From an uncultured Eubacteriales bacterium (GTDB lineage Bacteria > Bacillota > Clostridia > Oscillospirales > CAG-272): 8,631 nucleotides of DNA. The notes under the pieces were generated by a model. It had not been told where the DNA came from, did not search any database, and saw only the letters and a program-made list of their open reading frames with translations. Of this stretch, positions 1 through 5,790 are shown piece by piece; within the stretch, counting starts at the first letter, position 1; every line of letters starts with the position of its first letter. The stretch is from positions 1-8,631 of the forward strand of contig CAKSEI010000052.1 in NCBI GenBank assembly GCA_934446285.1. The letters are read 5' to 3'. The position numbers were made by a program, and so were the translations under genes.

Positions 1-777
1 GTCAAGACCCGCCTTAAGTATGGCGAATATCTCATAGCGGTAGGTGCCGTCCTCAGTGTAGAGCGCTATATCCTTGTGGCTGTCAAAAAACGCGTCGTCA
101 AGGAATTTCGTTACGTGGCTGAACATTATACCGCTCTCCATGTTGTGCCCGTATATTATCGTATTGCGGTTATCTTCGACATGCTCGGAGTTGCGGTAAT
201 CCATGAATATTGAGCCGGCGTAATTGTCCTCGCCCGTGAAGTCGCGGCGCAGGTAATAGTCATTGTCCGCAGCCTTTACCACGGGATACGATATATCCGT
301 CCCGTCGACCGTAAGCCATGCCACGGTATCGGGGTTCGCCGCCTTCAGCTGCTTTATCTTAGCGCTTGCCTCACTCGTTCCGCCGTTCCCGTCTTCGACG
401 TACTCGGGCGCGTCTCCGCGCACCATCTGCTCATATGTAGGCAGAGGCCGACTCACCGTCTCAGCCATCGGCTCGGCTATCTCGCTGCCCGTAATCCCGT
501 CCATGCCGCCGTTCTCGAATTTATCCGCGAGGTCGGCATAGAGATTTCCCGCCGAGGTCGTCTTCGCCGTCTGAGTGACTATACGTATAACGCACATGGC
601 AAAGACAGCTATGAGCGCAGCCATAAGTCCGTAGCGGAAAAGGTTGAAGAGAAGAGTATTATTCTTTTTCTGCTCCGGCAGAACCGCGTCGACATCGCTC
701 TCGCTGAAGTAATCGAGAGAACGCTGAAAATCGGTACGGTTGTCCGCCTGCCCTACAAATTCAAATTCGTTTTTCAT
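1..777 (-). CDS. Class B sortase, C-terminal part outside the window
   Basis: This is a membrane-anchored transpeptidase of the class B sortase family, which cleaves a sorting signal on secreted proteins and attaches them to peptidoglycan. The 259 visible residues have a short cytoplasmic N-terminus, one membrane segment at about 44-66 and a Glu/Gly/Thr-rich linker at about 67-140. The catalytic domain then starts at NPDTVAWL and continues through YPVVKAADNDYYLRRDF and AGSIFMDYRN. The catalytic His is H211 in YGHNM; the active-site Cys (TLxTC) and Arg would lie beyond position 1, so activity cannot be confirmed here. The ATG at 777 lies 2 nt after the TGA of the upstream DUF5662 gene and has no visible Shine-Dalgarno sequence, so translational coupling is likely. 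The substrate is unknown. Because a dockerin protein is encoded just upstream, a sortase-anchored scaffoldin is one inferred possibility. Family call is firm. Confidence 0.93.
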   Translation of the reverse strand, partial: MKNEFEFVGQADNRTDFQRSLDYFSESDVDAVLPEQKKNNTLLFNLFRYGLMAALIAVFAMCVIRIVTQTAKTTSAGNLYADLADKFENGGMDGITGSEIAEPMAETVSRPLPTYEQMVRGDAPEYVEDGNGGTSEASAKIKQLKAANPDTVAWLTVDGTDISYPVVKAADNDYYLRRDFTGEDNYAGSIFMDYRNSEHVEDNRNTIIYGHNMESGIMFSHVTKFLDDAFFDSHKDIALYTEDGTYRYEIFAILKAGLD

Positions 778-779
778 AA

Positions 780-1319
780 TCAATAATCGTCGTGAGAAGA
801 CAGATAGGAACGCAGATATGAAAATGTCGCGTCCTCTCCCTCATCCCGCAGCATGGTAAGCAGTCTCTCGAGAAAGTCTGAGGTCTGCGGATGTATGAGG
901 CGTATGTCCTTTCCCTTTTCAAAATACATTAGCGGGTGAGCGTCGGTATATCTCTCGCCCTGATATATTTTACTCGCCGCCACACGGTCGCAGAACATCT
1001 CCGCGACGTATTTCAACGGCATTTTTACCGGCATATTTCTTCTCTCTGCGGGGTTATAGTCAAACCAATACTCAAAGTGATGCTTGTTTCTGCCCCTGTG
1101 GTGCAGCCATGCGCGTGAATAACCGTAAAGCTCGCGTTCGCGCTCGTTCGGCGAACGGTCACCGGAATAATATCTGCAGCCGGGTATAAACTCCGCCGGT
1201 GTATATTTCGACAGGTCGTGCCGCAGCCCCTGCAGAGGTATGCCCGCCTTTATACAGTGTCGTATCACGGCGTGTCTGTGCGCCGTGATTGTTTTGAAAT
1301 GTCCGAATACCTTATTCAT
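780..1319 (-). CDS. DUF5662 family protein
   Basis: This 179-aa protein matches the DUF5662 family, whose members have sometimes been labelled 'catalase' without visible support. The family-typical blocks are HDLSKYTPAEF (34-44), WLHHRGRNKHHFEYW (71-85) and PVKMPLKYVAEMFCDRVAASK (97-117). It has no signal peptide or membrane segment, so it is probably cytoplasmic. The conserved H34-D35 pair, H73/H74, H80/H81 and D111 resemble the metal ligands of HD-domain phosphohydrolases. That is my inference, not an established function. The start at 1319 has a modest SD (AAGG, 4 nt away). The gene lies 75 bp downstream of the dockerin gene and 2 nt upstream of the sortase. It could be read through from the upstream pair or from its own weak promoter in the gap. 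Confidence 0.88.
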   Translation of the reverse strand: MNKVFGHFKTITAHRHAVIRHCIKAGIPLQGLRHDLSKYTPAEFIPGCRYYSGDRSPNERERELYGYSRAWLHHRGRNKHHFEYWFDYNPAERRNMPVKMPLKYVAEMFCDRVAASKIYQGERYTDAHPLMYFEKGKDIRLIHPQTSDFLERLLTMLRDEGEDATFSYLRSYLSSHDDY

Positions 1320-1328
1320 TGCGCCTTT

Positions 1329-1367
1329 ATTTTAGCACATAAAAATGCGTATGTCCCGTGTTTTCAA
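1329..1367 (-). promoter_or_regulatory. Possible promoter(s) for the DUF5662-sortase pair
   Basis: Two overlapping sigma-70-like arrangements are visible on the minus strand. One is TTGAAA (1367-1362), 17 bp, TTTTAT (1344-1339), giving a leader of about 13 nt that keeps the weak SD. The other is GGGACA (1357-1352), 17 bp, then an extended -10 TGC-TAAAAT (box at 1334-1329) ending 9 nt before the ATG, which would leave almost no leader. No terminator hairpin is visible in the gap, so read-through from the dockerin gene is equally possible. Confidence 0.3.
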
Positions 1368-1394
1368 ACTTTATTTACAAGTAAGTTTCTACCG

Positions 1395-2786
1395 TCATGC
1401 CCCTGCACACAGCTGTGCCGTGCGGGCTATGTCGGTAAGATTTAAGCTGCCGTCGCCGTTTACGTCCGAGAGGTAAACCGTTTCCGAACGGCTTGAGGAA
1501 AAGACGGTGTTTATCACTCTCTCAAGGTCGGTGGAGTCTACCGCTCCCGAGAGATCCGCATCCGCCGGGTCGTATATTCGTCTCGGGCGCGATACGGTAT
1601 CCTGCTCAAGAGGAGTGCGCCCGCCGCTCTCGACGGTAAATTCCCCGCTGAAGAGTACGGCTGTCTCTATGCTGTTTGACGCCTTTATCGTATAGGTATA
1701 CGCTCCCTCGGCAAGATGCTCGAAGTATGCGTTCTTATCAAACTCCGTAATGCTGTAAAGCTCGCCCGATGCGGGCATATTGCCGCCGAGACATATATTG
1801 CCCGCCGTGTCCTTTACCGTTATCTCCACTCCCGTGAGAGGTGTGGAATACGAACGCACAGTGCCGAAGAGGTCAAAGGCCAGCTGCCTGCGCCATCTGA
1901 TGGGCACGGACGCGTCCTCAAGGCTGAGCGTGGAGTAGTTTCCCTCTTTATGTGCGTCGGAATAAGATATCCATCCGCCGCCGTCAAGCTTCAGCCATCT
2001 GTCTCCTCTCGGGTCGAGATAAGCGCCCGTAACGCATATTTTCTCACCCGCCGGGAGTGCGCCCTCCGCCGTGTCCTCGCCGTTTACCTCAAAGGCGGGG
2101 GCGCCGCGCAGAGTGCAGTCGCGGTCGGTTATGAATTCCGTAGTCATGCGCTCGGTCAGGCGGTAGTGAATATCCTCCGCGCCCTCAAAGTGCACCGCGC
2201 CTATGATGCTGCCGTTAAAAGACTCATATGCTTTTTCAAATTCATCAAGCGGCACGCCGACGAGCTGCCCCGCCGCAGCATTTATGCGCGAGAAAGTATC
2301 GGAATAGTAGACCACTCCGTCGTAAATACACCATACATAGCAGACGTGCCCCTCAGAGAACCACTTCTCACTGCCGTGCTCCCACACGACGACGATATTG
2401 TACACGGGATAGTTGCCGTACTCTGAGACAAGGTCAGACAGACAGCTCTCTCCGTAATATTTCACCTGCGTGTATCCCGTCTCGGTCACAGCTCCGTCGT
2501 CAAGCCCGTCGAGCCACGTATTCGCATCTCCGAAGCCGTTGTTATAGTTTCCCTTGAACCAATAGCCTATGCCGTTTCCCTTAAGCTGGTCGCTCGTCCA
2601 CTCGGCGCAGCCGCCGTCAAAGTATTCGGCATGATTTACCGCCGTGAGTATATCCTCGCATCTCTTTGAGAACGTCTCTATCATCTCATCGAGCTGCTCA
2701 TCCGTCAGGTATCCGGCGCTTGAATATGTCACGGAAAATGAGATGGCAATGGCAAGAAAAATTGCCGCCGCGATAATCTTCTTCAT
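1395..2786 (-). CDS. Secreted CHAP-like cysteine peptidase/amidase with SH3-like, Ig-like and C-terminal dockerin domains
   Basis: This 463-aa protein appears to be exported and modular. A signal peptide covers residues 1-24 (hydrophobic core IIAAAIFLAIAISF, likely cut after SSA). Residues about 50-195 look like a divergent CHAP/papain-like fold: C60 (CAEW) is the likely nucleophile, GHV at 146-148 supplies H147, and D163 in YYSDTF is the likely third residue. An SH3-like segment lies at about 220-276 (LRGAP to WISYS) and an Ig-like/beta-sandwich segment at about 303-386. A type I dockerin ends the protein: the calcium loops are D409-x-D411-x-S413-x3-D417-x2-D420 and D441-x-N443-x-D445-x3-N449-x2-D452. 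Dockerins bind cohesins on scaffoldins, so it may join a cellulosome-like complex and cut peptide or peptidoglycan bonds. The cysteine-enzyme call is inferred; the dockerin call is strong. The start overlaps the upstream TGA (ATGA) and has an SD, GGGGGAG, about 4 nt away. Confidence 0.88.
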   Translation of the reverse strand: MKKIIAAAIFLAIAISFSVTYSSAGYLTDEQLDEMIETFSKRCEDILTAVNHAEYFDGGCAEWTSDQLKGNGIGYWFKGNYNNGFGDANTWLDGLDDGAVTETGYTQVKYYGESCLSDLVSEYGNYPVYNIVVVWEHGSEKWFSEGHVCYVWCIYDGVVYYSDTFSRINAAAGQLVGVPLDEFEKAYESFNGSIIGAVHFEGAEDIHYRLTERMTTEFITDRDCTLRGAPAFEVNGEDTAEGALPAGEKICVTGAYLDPRGDRWLKLDGGGWISYSDAHKEGNYSTLSLEDASVPIRWRRQLAFDLFGTVRSYSTPLTGVEITVKDTAGNICLGGNMPASGELYSITEFDKNAYFEHLAEGAYTYTIKASNSIETAVLFSGEFTVESGGRTPLEQDTVSRPRRIYDPADADLSGAVDSTDLERVINTVFSSSRSETVYLSDVNGDGSLNLTDIARTAQLCAGA

Positions 2787-3487
2787 TCTTCTCCCCCGAG
2801 AAACTTAACTGCGCGCTCCGGCGCGTCCTTTGCATTTCCCCACGGCTCGTCCACGTATCTGTAGTCGAATTTTTTGCAGAACCGCGATACGTCCTGCGAG
2901 ATTGAGTCAAAGTATTTTCCCACTACCTCACCTGCGTCGTCGGCAAAGACTGAATAATCCTTTTTCGAGAGGGTATGCTTTGCCCTCTCAAGCAGGTCGG
3001 CATAATGCGGCAGGCAGAGATAAGGCTGGCTCTTGAGCTTTGCTCTGAACTGCTTATCCTTTTCCCAGAGGAGTACCGCATTCTCAAGCATTGCGGAAAA
3101 GGAGCTGCTTACGCGCGAGCATATATAGCAGCTGCCCTCAAGGCGCGAGATGCGGGAAAGAGCCGCACTTCCCTTGCCCTTTATCGGTATTCTCGCATCC
3201 TTTATATCCCTGCGGACGCTCTCGAGATGACTCTCAAGCATAAGGGCAAGGGCGAGACGGTTCTTCATCGTGAGCATCCTCTTGTAGTGAGGGGCGCAGA
3301 AGCCCTCCTCGTTGGTCTTTATTCTCACGTCCGGCTCCATCATGGCTGTCCCCAAAATTCTGTCCGTCTCGTTTGCATCAAGCATCTCGTGCAGACGGCA
3401 GAAGGGGCATCCGTTCTCGGGGGAGGCGGCGCTCTCGTCGAATTTTTCGTTTAACGGTATGGTGTAAATTGTCTCAAGCATTGACAT
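2783..3487 (-). CDS. DUF6062 family protein with duplicated CxxC/CxxH motif
   Basis: This 234-aa protein of unknown function resembles the DUF6062 family of Clostridia. It contains two copies of a Cys/His module. The first is C27-x2-C30 followed after 33 residues by C64-x2-H67-Y. The second is C120-x2-C123 followed after 34 residues by C158-x2-H161-Y. Each set of four ligands could hold one zinc ion; that is inferred. It has no signal peptide or membrane helix. The gene starts the transcript that continues into the dockerin gene (4-bp overlap). Start choice is open: GGAG at 3494-3491 is only 3 nt from the first ATG (3487) but 9 nt from a second in-frame ATG at 3481, which makes Met3 the better initiator. 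The start codons lie inside or beside the -35 box of the divergent ogg promoter. Confidence 0.83.
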   Translation of the reverse strand: MSMLETIYTIPLNEKFDESAASPENGCPFCRLHEMLDANETDRILGTAMMEPDVRIKTNEEGFCAPHYKRMLTMKNRLALALMLESHLESVRRDIKDARIPIKGKGSAALSRISRLEGSCYICSRVSSSFSAMLENAVLLWEKDKQFRAKLKSQPYLCLPHYADLLERAKHTLSKKDYSVFADDAGEVVGKYFDSISQDVSRFCKKFDYRYVDEPWGNAKDAPERAVKFLGGEE

Positions 3488-3509
3488 AAACTCCGGTATG
3501 GTATATAAT
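3481..3509 (+). promoter_or_regulatory. Perfect consensus sigma-70 promoter for ogg, leaderless
   Basis: The -35 box TTGACA (3481-3486) and the -10 box TATAAT (3504-3509) match the consensus at all 12 positions with an ideal 17-bp spacer. The -10 box ends 7 nt before the ogg ATG at 3517, so the expected transcription start is at or within a base or two of the A of the ATG. No SD is present upstream. The -35 box overlaps the first codons of the divergent DUF6062 gene. Confidence 0.85.
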
Positions 3510-3516
3510 CAGAAAT

Positions 3517-4353
3517 ATGAGATACACATTTGATAACGGCACGGCAGCCGTATATGATTACGATTTTTTCAAGCCCGATGCGACCTTTGACTGCGGGCAG
3601 TGCTTTCGCTTTGTGCGCTCCGAGACCGGCGCGTGGTCGGGCGTGGTCGGTCACTCCGTATTCTCCGTCTTTGAGGGGGACGGAGCGCTTAAAATAAAGT
3701 GCAAAGACATTGATACGCTCACCTCGGTCGTTCTGCCCTTTCTCAACATCGGGCAGGACTACTCGAGCGTACGCAGCGATATATCCGCCCACTTTGCGGG
3801 GGACGAAACGATGCGGCATGCCATGGAATACGGGCGCGGCATACGCATATTGCGTCAGGATCCGTGGGAGGCGCTCTCTTCCTTTATCCTCTCGCAGAAT
3901 AACAATATCCCGCGCATAAAGGGACTTATAAGAACCATATGCGAACGCTTCGGAGAAGAACTGCAAGAGGGCGTTTATTCTTTTCCCACTCCGGAGGCGT
4001 TAGCCTCTGCCGGAGTTGACGCACTCGCGGAGTGCCGCATGGGCTTCCGTGCGCCCTACCTCTTTGACGCCGCGTGCCGCGTGTGCGACGGCAGCACCGA
4101 CCTTGAGTCGATTGCCGCCATGCCTACTCTGCAGGGCGCGGAGGAGCTTAAGCGGATAAAGGGTGTCGGAAATAAGGTCGCCGCATGTACTCTGCTCTTC
4201 GGCATGGGAAAGACGGATTCATTCCCCATAGACGTCTGGATGAAAAAGATAATAAACGAATACTACGGCGGCTCGCTCGACCCCGCCACGCTCGGAAAAT
4301 ATGCTGGCATAGCCCAACAGTATCTCTTCTACTACATACGCTCGCTCGGCTGA
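3517..4353 (+). CDS. ogg: 8-oxoguanine DNA glycosylase / AP lyase (OGG1-type)
   Basis: This base-excision repair enzyme removes 8-oxoguanine from DNA and nicks the abasic site. The 278-aa length suits bacterial OGG1-like enzymes. An N-terminal OGG domain (about 1-110) carries CGQCFRF (26-32), and the helical core carries SSFILSQNNNIPRI (121-134), the equivalent of the NNN-containing segment of human OGG1. The helix-hairpin-helix is at about 211-222 (LKRIKGVGNKVA) with K220 as the expected Schiff-base lysine, followed by FPIDVWM with D239 as the catalytic Asp. All key residues are present, so the gene looks intact. It is monocistronic, divergent from the DUF6062 gene and convergent with the membrane/CBM9 gene. 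Translation should be leaderless (see the promoter entry). Isoleucine is encoded by ATA in 13 of 18 cases, unusual at this G+C content. Confidence 0.94.
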   Translation: MRYTFDNGTAAVYDYDFFKPDATFDCGQCFRFVRSETGAWSGVVGHSVFSVFEGDGALKIKCKDIDTLTSVVLPFLNIGQDYSSVRSDISAHFAGDETMRHAMEYGRGIRILRQDPWEALSSFILSQNNNIPRIKGLIRTICERFGEELQEGVYSFPTPEALASAGVDALAECRMGFRAPYLFDAACRVCDGSTDLESIAAMPTLQGAEELKRIKGVGNKVAACTLLFGMGKTDSFPIDVWMKKIINEYYGGSLDPATLGKYAGIAQQYLFYYIRSLG

Positions 4354-4376
4354 GGCAGCGGGAAAAATCAATATAT

Positions 4377-4400
4377 CCTCCCCTTTCGGGGAGGTTTTTT
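4377..4400 (+). terminator. Intrinsic terminator of ogg
   Basis: A perfect 7-bp GC-rich stem (CCTCCCC at 4377-4383, loop TTTC, GGGGAGG at 4388-4394) is followed directly by six T residues. It lies 23 bp after the ogg stop. Read from the other strand the same hairpin is followed by a poorer T tract (ATATATTGATTTTT), so it may also act weakly on the convergent operon ending at 4408. Confidence 0.92.
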
Positions 4401-4407
4401 ATACTGT

Positions 4408-4998
4408 TTATCCGATAATGAGATTTCCGAAATAGCTCGGCTCATGGAACGACGGACGCTCGGTCTTTACCTCGCTCCACATTCCGTAGTGAACGTCCGC
4501 GCAGTCGTCGCCGCACTTATAGAAGTTTCCGAAAAACTCCGTGCCGGACTTCAGCTCAAGTCCCGTGATATCCTTGAAATTCTTATGGGTGAGGATAAGA
4601 GTTACCTGCCATCTGTCGTCAAGCACCTCGGCTTTGACCGCGGGCATCTCCGTTACCTTGTCAACGCTTGTGCGCGCCCCGGGCGCTCCGCTCGATGCGT
4701 GCATCGTTCCTATGGAGTTGAATTCAAAATTCGCATAGCTTACGCGATCGGGCGACATAAAGAACTCAAGACATGAGTCACAGCATACATCGCTCATGAA
4801 TTCCGTTCTCATTGTAAGCGGGTCTTTCTCAAGCGCAGTCATCCTCACGACAAGCCCCGTGTCCTCGGCGTAAACGCCCTGAGCGTAGCAGACGGGTTTG
4901 TATTCATAACCCCATCCCCACTTGTCTATCGACGCCTTATCGACCTTTTCCCAGTCGACATCCGAGAGATATTCGTATTTTTTAAAGACGTATTTCAT
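4408..4998 (-). CDS. Possible separately initiated CBM9-like protein inside the longer ORF
   Basis: An in-frame ATG at 4998 (Met265 of the 460-aa ORF, beginning MKYVFKK) is preceded by GGAGG at 5011-5007 with an 8-nt spacer, a near-ideal initiation site. The 196-aa product would match the size and start position of stand-alone, signal-less CBM9-like proteins known in Clostridia. There is no stop codon between the membrane part and this domain, so the sequence allows a fusion, a separate product or both. The GAG-GAA-AAG-AAA codons could produce the SD by chance, so initiation here is an inference. Confidence 0.5.
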   Translation of the reverse strand: MKYVFKKYEYLSDVDWEKVDKASIDKWGWGYEYKPVCYAQGVYAEDTGLVVRMTALEKDPLTMRTEFMSDVCCDSCLEFFMSPDRVSYANFEFNSIGTMHASSGAPGARTSVDKVTEMPAVKAEVLDDRWQVTLILTHKNFKDITGLELKSGTEFFGNFYKCGDDCADVHYGMWSEVKTERPSFHEPSYFGNLIIG

Positions 4999-5790
4999 TT
5001 TCTTTTCCTCCGTTTTGCGGTCAAAAATAGATATTACGCGAGACAGTGCGTACAGAGCGCAGAATATCTCGATAAGAAATACAAAATTATCCTTTACCCC
5101 GTTTTCGTCAAAGCGGCAGACGAGCATGGGCAGGCTGTAGGTGAAGCCGAAATATATGCTGAGCGCCGCAGAGGGGAGCAGATATTTTTTCACGCCCGCG
5201 CGCAGCACATATCTCGTGTCGGCTGTGATAAAGAGCAGCAAGGACAGCAGGGTGAAAATATGATAGGTGCGCACTCCGCTCGATATCGGGTAGGACATAT
5301 CGAAATAAACAAGAGCAACCTCAAAGAAGCACCATGCCATAGCCCCGACACTGAGCAGCACGCGAAGTCCCGCGAGCCTTCTACCCGCAAGCGCCGTGAC
5401 GATAAAGCGAGCGCAGAGAATAACACTCGTTGCGAGCATACCGAAATAGGCAACCCTCTCGGGCATACGCGCGCCCGCGTCCGAGGTACCGAGGGCGGTA
5501 GAAATAAAGAGCGCAGCCGCGAAGCCGCCGACGGAAAGGGACGAGATAACCGACAGAGGATTTTGCTTTATTTCCCTCCCGTCCTCGGTCTTTTCGCCGA
5601 AAATAAACAGCGCCAGCGCGCAGAGAGCAGCGGCAGCAGAGGCTGCGTTAAGCACATTCAAAAGCGAACACTCGGTATAAAGTCTGAACTCCTCCTCATA
5701 ATAATAGGTCAGCATAAACGCATTGATTACTGCGCCTGCCGCCGCGAGCAGCGCGGAGACGATAAAGAGGATTTTTTCTCTTGTTTTCAT
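4408..5790 (-). CDS. Eight-TM membrane protein fused to a CBM9-like domain
   Basis: This 460-aa ORF has two parts. Residues 1-258 contain about eight membrane helices (roughly 6-28, 43-64, 80-100, 113-134, 140-161, 177-192, 203-224, 236-256). Basic residues cluster in GEKTEDGREIK, AGRRLAG, DTRYVLRAGVKK and the final DRKTEEKK, which fits N-in/C-in topology. I do not recognise this half. Residues 265-460 match the roughly 200-aa CBM9-like (DOMON-type beta-sandwich) proteins of Clostridia, with CCDSCLEFFMSPD, NFEFNSIGTM, SGTEFFGNFYKCGDD and HYGMW as typical blocks. The predicted topology would place this domain in the cytoplasm. The ATG at 5790 overlaps the upstream TGA (ATGA) and has a strong SD (AAGGAG, 5 nt away). 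The gene is last in the holA operon. An internal start before the CBM9-like part is described separately. Substrate is unknown. Confidence 0.82.
   Translation of the reverse strand: MKTREKILFIVSALLAAAGAVINAFMLTYYYEEEFRLYTECSLLNVLNAASAAAALCALALFIFGEKTEDGREIKQNPLSVISSLSVGGFAAALFISTALGTSDAGARMPERVAYFGMLATSVILCARFIVTALAGRRLAGLRVLLSVGAMAWCFFEVALVYFDMSYPISSGVRTYHIFTLLSLLLFITADTRYVLRAGVKKYLLPSAALSIYFGFTYSLPMLVCRFDENGVKDNFVFLIEIFCALYALSRVISIFDRKTEEKKMKYVFKKYEYLSDVDWEKVDKASIDKWGWGYEYKPVCYAQGVYAEDTGLVVRMTALEKDPLTMRTEFMSDVCCDSCLEFFMSPDRVSYANFEFNSIGTMHASSGAPGARTSVDKVTEMPAVKAEVLDDRWQVTLILTHKNFKDITGLELKSGTEFFGNFYKCGDDCADVHYGMWSEVKTERPSFHEPSYFGNLIIG

Noticed and set aside
780..1319. Catalase annotation for the DUF5662 protein
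   Set aside because: No haem- or manganese-catalase motif is visible; the 179-aa length and conserved blocks fit DUF5662 instead.
1320..1394. Terminator between the dockerin and DUF5662 genes
   Set aside because: Only a 6-bp A+T stem (AAACTT/AAGTTT) is present with no T tract, so it does not look like an intrinsic terminator.
1716..2426. Open frame of 236 codons on the plus strand
   Set aside because: It lies wholly antisense to the dockerin gene, has no SD or family resemblance, and is rich in Arg/Ala as expected of a shadow frame.
3451..3966. Open frame of 171 codons on the minus strand
   Set aside because: It is antisense to the well-supported ogg gene and resembles no known protein.
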